From the NCBI GenBank assembly GCA_947365965.1, contig CANAZG010000002.1:78913-142912 (forward strand): a DNA stretch of 64,000 nucleotides. The letters are read 5' to 3'. The position numbers and the translations under genes are program-made. Under the pieces are notes generated by a model, which saw only the letters and a list, made by a program, of their open reading frames with translations, was not told the DNA's origin and ran no database searches. Numbering within the stretch: the stretch's first letter is position 1; the number at the start of each line of letters is the position of its first letter. Origin of the DNA: an uncultured Clostridia bacterium. GTDB lineage: Bacteria > Bacillota > Clostridia > Oscillospirales > Oscillospiraceae. This document shows positions 60,392 to 64,000 of the stretch, one piece after another.

Positions 60392-61314
60392 TGAGCAAGG
60401 TGAACCAAGACGAACTGTTCCGCGTAGTGGAATATTCCGCCGACGCCGCCGAGCGGATCGGCTACTCCAACTACTCCTACTGGCGCTCTGTGTGGCACAA
60501 CTTCCTGAAGAAGAAGTCCGCCGTGTTCATGGCCATTGTGTTCATCGTGCTGGTGGTCTTCACCTTCATCGCCCTGGCCATCGGCAAGTATCAGTATACG
60601 GAGCTGGTGAGCAATCGGGAGACAACCTTCCTGGGTCCCTGCGCCGAGTACTGGTTCGGCACGGACAACCTGGGACGGGACTACTGGTGCCAGGTGTGGT
60701 ACGCCGCCCAGGTCTCCATCAAGCTGGCCCTTGTGGTGGCTGTCGGGGAGGCCATTGTGGGCGTAGCCATCGGGTGCCTGTGGGGCTACGTGCGCTGGCT
60801 GGACCGGCCGCTGACCGAATTGTACAATGTCATCAACAATATACCTACTGTCATCTACATGACCCTGGTGGCCCTGATCGTGGGCCAGGGCTTCGGCATT
60901 ATGGCCACGGCGATGATCGCCATCGGCTGGCTGGTCATGGCGCGGAACGTGCGCAATCTGGTGCTCATGTACCGGGACCGGGAGTACAACCTGGCCTCCC
61001 GGTGCCTGGGTACCCCGGTGTGGCGGGTGCTGGTGAAGAACATCTTCCCCTACCTCATCAGCGTGATTATTCTGCGCCTGGCCCTGTCCATCCCCGGCAC
61101 CATCGCCCTGGAGTCCACCCTGAGCTACCTGGGCCTGGGCCTGGGCGCGGCCACCCCGTCCCTGGGGCTGCTGCTGCGCAACGCCCGCAACTTCTTCCTT
61201 GACTACCCCTATCTGCTGATTGAGCCGGCGGTGATCGTATCTCTGATTACGGTTACCTTCTATCTGGTGGGCAACGCGGTGTCCGACGCCGCTGACCCCA
61301 GGAACCACGTGTAA
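60391..61314 (+). CDS. dppC: Peptide ABC transporter permease 2
   Basis: A 307-residue partner permease: N-terminal cytoplasmic tail, KKKSAVFMAIVFIVLVVFTF helix, the periplasmic FGTDNLGRDYW motif typical of DppC/OppC, and the coupling loop RDREYNLASRCLGTPVWRVL. It starts at the dppB stop (TAATG). Confidence 0.95.
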   Translation: MSKVNQDELFRVVEYSADAAERIGYSNYSYWRSVWHNFLKKKSAVFMAIVFIVLVVFTFIALAIGKYQYTELVSNRETTFLGPCAEYWFGTDNLGRDYWCQVWYAAQVSIKLALVVAVGEAIVGVAIGCLWGYVRWLDRPLTELYNVINNIPTVIYMTLVALIVGQGFGIMATAMIAIGWLVMARNVRNLVLMYRDREYNLASRCLGTPVWRVLVKNIFPYLISVIILRLALSIPGTIALESTLSYLGLGLGAATPSLGLLLRNARNFFLDYPYLLIEPAVIVSLITVTFYLVGNAVSDAADPRNHV

Positions 61315-61330
61315 GGGAGGGGGAGAAGGA

Positions 61331-62365
61331 ATGGCGAAAGAACCTATTCTGTCCGCAAAGGACGTAGAGATTCAATTCAGCCTGCGGGGCAAGATCCTCA
61401 AGGCGATCCGCCGGTGCTCCCTGGACCTGTACGAGGGGGAGACCCTGGCCATCGTGGGCGAGTCCGGCTCCGGCAAGAGCGTGTTTACCAAGTCCTTCCT
61501 GGGCATGCTGGACGCCAACGGCTCCATTACCGGCGGCACCATCATGTATGAGGGCACGGATATCTCCAAGTATACCGCGGAGAAGGACTGGCTCACCATC
61601 CGGGGCAAGAAGATCTCCATGGTGATGCAGGACCCCATGACCAGCCTCAATCCTCTCAAGAAGATCGGCAAGCAGATCCAGGAGAGCATTGAGCTCAACC
61701 AGGGGATCAAGGGCGAGGCGGCCAGGAAGCTGGCCATTGAGATGCTCAAGAAGGTGGGCATTCCCGACGCGGAGCGCCGGGCCAACCAGTACCCCCACGA
61801 GTTCTCCGGCGGAATGCGTCAGAGAGTGGTTATCGCCATCGCCGTGGCCTGCCGTCCCCAGATTCTCATCTGCGACGAGCCCACCACGGCCCTGGACGTG
61901 ACCATCCAGGCCCAGATTCTGGACCTGATCCGGGCGCTCCAGCGGGAGCTGAACATGACCGTCATCTACATCACCCATGACCTGGGCGTGGTGGCCAACG
62001 TGGCGGACCGCGTGGCGGTCATGTACGCGGGACAGATCGTGGAGTACGGCATGGTGAACGAGATCTTCTACGACGCGTGGCACCCCTATACGTGGGCGCT
62101 GCTGTCCAGCCTGCCCCAGCTGGGGGTGAAGGGCGAGGATCTGCCCACCATCGACGGCACGCCGCCGAACCTCTTCTACGAGGTGAAGGGCGACGCCTTC
62201 GCGCCCCGGAACCAGCAGGCCCTGGCCATTGACTTTGAGGAGGAGCCGCCCTTCTTTGATGTGTCGGAGACCCACAAGGCCAAGACCTGGTACTTAGACC
62301 CCAGAGCGCCCAAGATCGAGCAGCCTGCGTCCATCAAAAAGCTGCGTGAACAGATGCGGAAGTAA
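61331..62365 (+). CDS. dppD: Peptide ABC transporter ATP-binding protein 1
   Basis: A 344-residue ATPase. Walker A GESGSGKSV, Q loop MVMQDPMTSLNPL, signature FSGGMRQRVVIAIAVA, Walker B ILICDEPTTALD and the H loop YITHDLGVVA are all present, plus the C-terminal oligopeptide extension. The start follows GGGAGGGGG. In the OppD branch this C-terminal region can carry an Fe-S cluster, but the usual cysteines are not obvious here. Confidence 0.95.
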   Translation: MAKEPILSAKDVEIQFSLRGKILKAIRRCSLDLYEGETLAIVGESGSGKSVFTKSFLGMLDANGSITGGTIMYEGTDISKYTAEKDWLTIRGKKISMVMQDPMTSLNPLKKIGKQIQESIELNQGIKGEAARKLAIEMLKKVGIPDAERRANQYPHEFSGGMRQRVVIAIAVACRPQILICDEPTTALDVTIQAQILDLIRALQRELNMTVIYITHDLGVVANVADRVAVMYAGQIVEYGMVNEIFYDAWHPYTWALLSSLPQLGVKGEDLPTIDGTPPNLFYEVKGDAFAPRNQQALAIDFEEEPPFFDVSETHKAKTWYLDPRAPKIEQPASIKKLREQMRK

Positions 62366-62380
62366 GGGAGGGAATTTGCT

Positions 62381-63316
62381 GTGCCAGAGCGTGAAAAGCT
62401 GATAGAGATCAAGGACCTGCAAATTACCTTCGGAAGTGGCAGGAAAAAGTTTGTCGCCGTTGACCACGTCAACATCGACATCTACAAGGGGGAGACCTTC
62501 TCCCTGGTGGGCGAGTCCGGCTCGGGCAAGACCACCATTGGCCGCGCAATCACCCGCATCAACCCGGTATCTGCCGGCGAGATCCTCTTCAAGGGCCGCC
62601 GGATCAGCGGGAAGATCTCCAAGGAGCTGGATCTGGAGGTCATCAAGAAGTGCCAGATGATCTTCCAGGACCCCATGGCCTCTCTGAACGAGCGGGCCAA
62701 GGTGGACTACATCATCTCCGAGGGCCTCATCAACCACCATCTCTACAAGGACGAGGATGACCGGAAGAGGAAGGTGGAGTACGCGCTGCGGGAAGTGGGC
62801 CTGCTGCCGGAGTTTGCCTCCCGGTTCCCCCACGAGTTCTCCGGCGGCCAGCGTCAGCGTATCGGCATTGCCCGGGCGCTGATTATGGAGCCTGAGTTTG
62901 TGGTGGCCGACGAGCCCATCTCCGCGCTGGACGTGTCCATCCGGGCCCAGGTGCTCAACCTGCTCAACCGGCTGAAGGTCAGCCGCGGGCTGACGTACCT
63001 GTTCATCGCCCACGATCTGTCGGTGGTGCGGTTCATCTCGGACCGGATTGCTGTTATTCACAAGGGGCGCATTGTGGAGCTGGCGGAGGCGGAGGAGCTG
63101 TTCCTCCACCCGCTGCACCCCTACACCAAGGCGCTGCTGAGCGCGGTCCCCATCCCGGATCCGGAGATGGAGAAGAAGAAGCAGCTGGTGGTGTATGATC
63201 CCTCTGTCCACGACTACAGCACTGACAAGCCCGTCTGGGAGGAGATTCTGCCCGGTCACTTCATCTATGGCAACAAGAAGGAGCTGGAGCAGTACCGCAG
63301 AGAGATCCAGGCCTAA
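62381..63316 (+). CDS. dppF: Peptide ABC transporter ATP-binding protein 2
   Basis: A 311-residue ATPase from a GTG at 62381 with GGGAGGG upstream. Walker [11 protein letters not shown] loop [13 protein letters not shown], signature [15 protein letters not shown], Walker [13 protein letters not shown] and H loop FIAHDLSVV. It pairs with DppD. It is the last gene of the transporter operon, followed by a GC-rich hairpin. Confidence 0.95.
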   Translation: MPEREKLIEIKDLQITFGSGRKKFVAVDHVNIDIYKGETFSLVGESGSGKTTIGRAITRINPVSAGEILFKGRRISGKISKELDLEVIKKCQMIFQDPMASLNERAKVDYIISEGLINHHLYKDEDDRKRKVEYALREVGLLPEFASRFPHEFSGGQRQRIGIARALIMEPEFVVADEPISALDVSIRAQVLNLLNRLKVSRGLTYLFIAHDLSVVRFISDRIAVIHKGRIVELAEAEELFLHPLHPYTKALLSAVPIPDPEMEKKKQLVVYDPSVHDYSTDKPVWEEILPGHFIYGNKKELEQYRREIQA

Positions 63317-63330
63317 GCAAAATATTTCGA

Positions 63331-63360
63331 GGAGGCCGGCCCCAGGGCCGGCCTCCTTCA
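63331..63360 (+). terminator. Hairpin after the dpp operon
   Basis: GGAGGCCGGCCC and GGGCCGGCCTCC with a two-base loop, then TTCACG. The T tail is poor, so it may be leaky and let transcription run into the next gene. Confidence 0.5.
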
Positions 63361-63381
63361 CGTAAAAAGGAGCCAGACAGG

Positions 63382-63807
63382 ATGAAGAAGATGCTGTCGC
63401 TGTTTTCAGCGATCATGATCCGGCCCACCATCTACCGGGCTGTGACCAAGTGCGCGGTTATGCTGACGGTGGTGCTGCTGTGGGACCGATATGTCAACAA
63501 GGGTCTGCTGCCCGTGGGACGGGACGGCTGTTTTGTGGCGGCGCTGATCCTGTTTGGTCTGGCGTGGCTGAACTATCTGCGTCTGGACGGGCTGGAGGTC
63601 CCCCACCTGCTGACGGGGAAGAACCGTCCGGAGAAGAAAAAGAAGCGCCGCCGTCTGACCGGGGACATTGCGGACTTCGCGGACGAGCACATTGTGCCCT
63701 TTGACGAGCTGTCTGAGGAGGAGCAGCTGGCCTGCTCTATGGCCTCCAATCTGGCCAGCGGCGTGCTCTTCCTGATCCCGGCGGTGATCAGCGTGCTGAT
63801 GGGGTAG
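63382..63807 (+). CDS. Small membrane protein, function unknown
   Basis: A 141-residue protein from ATG 63382 with AAAAAGGAG about 11 bases upstream. Hydrophobic helices at about 20-36, 48-65 and 120-140 surround a basic stretch (PEKKKKRRR) and an acidic segment (DELSEEEQLACSMASNLASG). I do not recognise a family. It may be co-transcribed with dpp by readthrough. Confidence 0.65.
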   Translation: MKKMLSLFSAIMIRPTIYRAVTKCAVMLTVVLLWDRYVNKGLLPVGRDGCFVAALILFGLAWLNYLRLDGLEVPHLLTGKNRPEKKKKRRRLTGDIADFADEHIVPFDELSEEEQLACSMASNLASGVLFLIPAVISVLMG

Positions 63808-64000
63808 GGCGTGTTCTGCCGATTCTGCCTCGGTTTAACACCTGTGCTTACCTGTTTTGGCGCGGTAATAGGCGTTTGATGGATCATGACCCGAAGGCGG
63901 GGCAACTCATTGTGGGCCGCCGTATATTTGTTTTTGTTTGGTTTGGCCGTTATAAATGTTTTTATTTAATTAGGTTGTGTTTTATAATGCAATAATACCA
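63808..64000. other. AT-rich tail without a gene
   Basis: The last 190 bases turn AT-rich (TTTTTATTTAATTAGG near the end). No frame with a ribosome site, no clear hairpin and no tRNA were seen. Confidence 0.5.

Overview
The window is a piece of chromosome from a high-GC, low-G+C-clade (Firmicutes) anaerobe. The best fit is a gut Oscillospiraceae/Ruminococcaceae relative of Flavonifractor, Lawsonibacter or Intestinimonas. This is judged from strong AGGAGG ribosome sites, TTGACA/TATAAT promoters with 17-bp spacers, an infC-rpmI-rplT operon with an ATT-started infC, RNase J, pyruvate phosphate dikinase, a bacterial V-type ATPase operon and phosphate acetyltransferase. No rRNA gene or marker allows a species call, so the taxonomy is an inference.

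Layout. 0-5.7 kb: a 5'-truncated PhoR-type histidine kinase, a small zinc-ribbon membrane protein, phosphoglucomutase, a YesL-like and a YitT-like membrane protein. 5.8-7.8 kb: a cassette of three overlapping small phage-like genes, a tRNA-Thr/tRNA-Tyr pair and a LexA/CI-type self-cleaving repressor. 7.9-13.1 kb: a LysM/G5/M23 wall hydrolase, an rRNA methyltransferase, and a divergent MocR regulator/ECF S-component pair. 13.2-16.9 kb: an amidohydrolase, a YfcC-family carrier and the infC-rpmI-rplT operon with its leader. 17.1-28 kb: housekeeping genes (ychF, NUDIX, DUF523, RpiR), two tandem mosaic S41 lipoproteins, pgeF, a solute-binding lipoprotein and a DUF4015 protein. 28.2-37.3 kb: the nine-gene V-ATPase operon ntpFIKECGABD, whose rotor subunit carries every residue used for Na+ binding in the Enterococcus hirae enzyme. 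37.4-39.7 kb: an AT-rich island with a divergent XRE regulator/NeuD-like acyltransferase pair and a CatB-like acetyltransferase. 39.7-45.8 kb: an S-layer-anchored 5'-nucleotidase, dihydropyrimidinase and larBC. 45.8-49.6 kb: an arsenic operon (arsR, arsP, redox-active disulfide protein) cut in two by about 1.85 kb of foreign DNA. 49.7-57 kb: pta, RNase J, ppdK and an MgtC-family protein. 57.2-63.8 kb: a complete dpp/opp-type peptide ABC operon followed by a small membrane protein.

The most unusual locus is the insert in the arsenic operon. It encodes a protein joining an Mrr-type nuclease domain to three or four homing-endonuclease-associated repeats, has its own strong promoter, and is flanked by a 32-bp perfect palindrome on one side and by GC-rich non-coding debris plus an orphaned ribosome site on the other. 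It looks like an intergenic homing or defence nuclease that has captured translation of the downstream arsenic gene through ATGA/GTGA overlaps.

A second layer is non-coding. A family of A/T-rich composite inverted repeats sits between convergent genes and also inside the V-ATPase operon. A shared hairpin brackets the XRE/NeuD island, twin palindromes overlap both divergent promoters there, and helically phased repeats precede the wall hydrolase. Large open frames antisense to the real GC-rich genes are composition artefacts and are left out.
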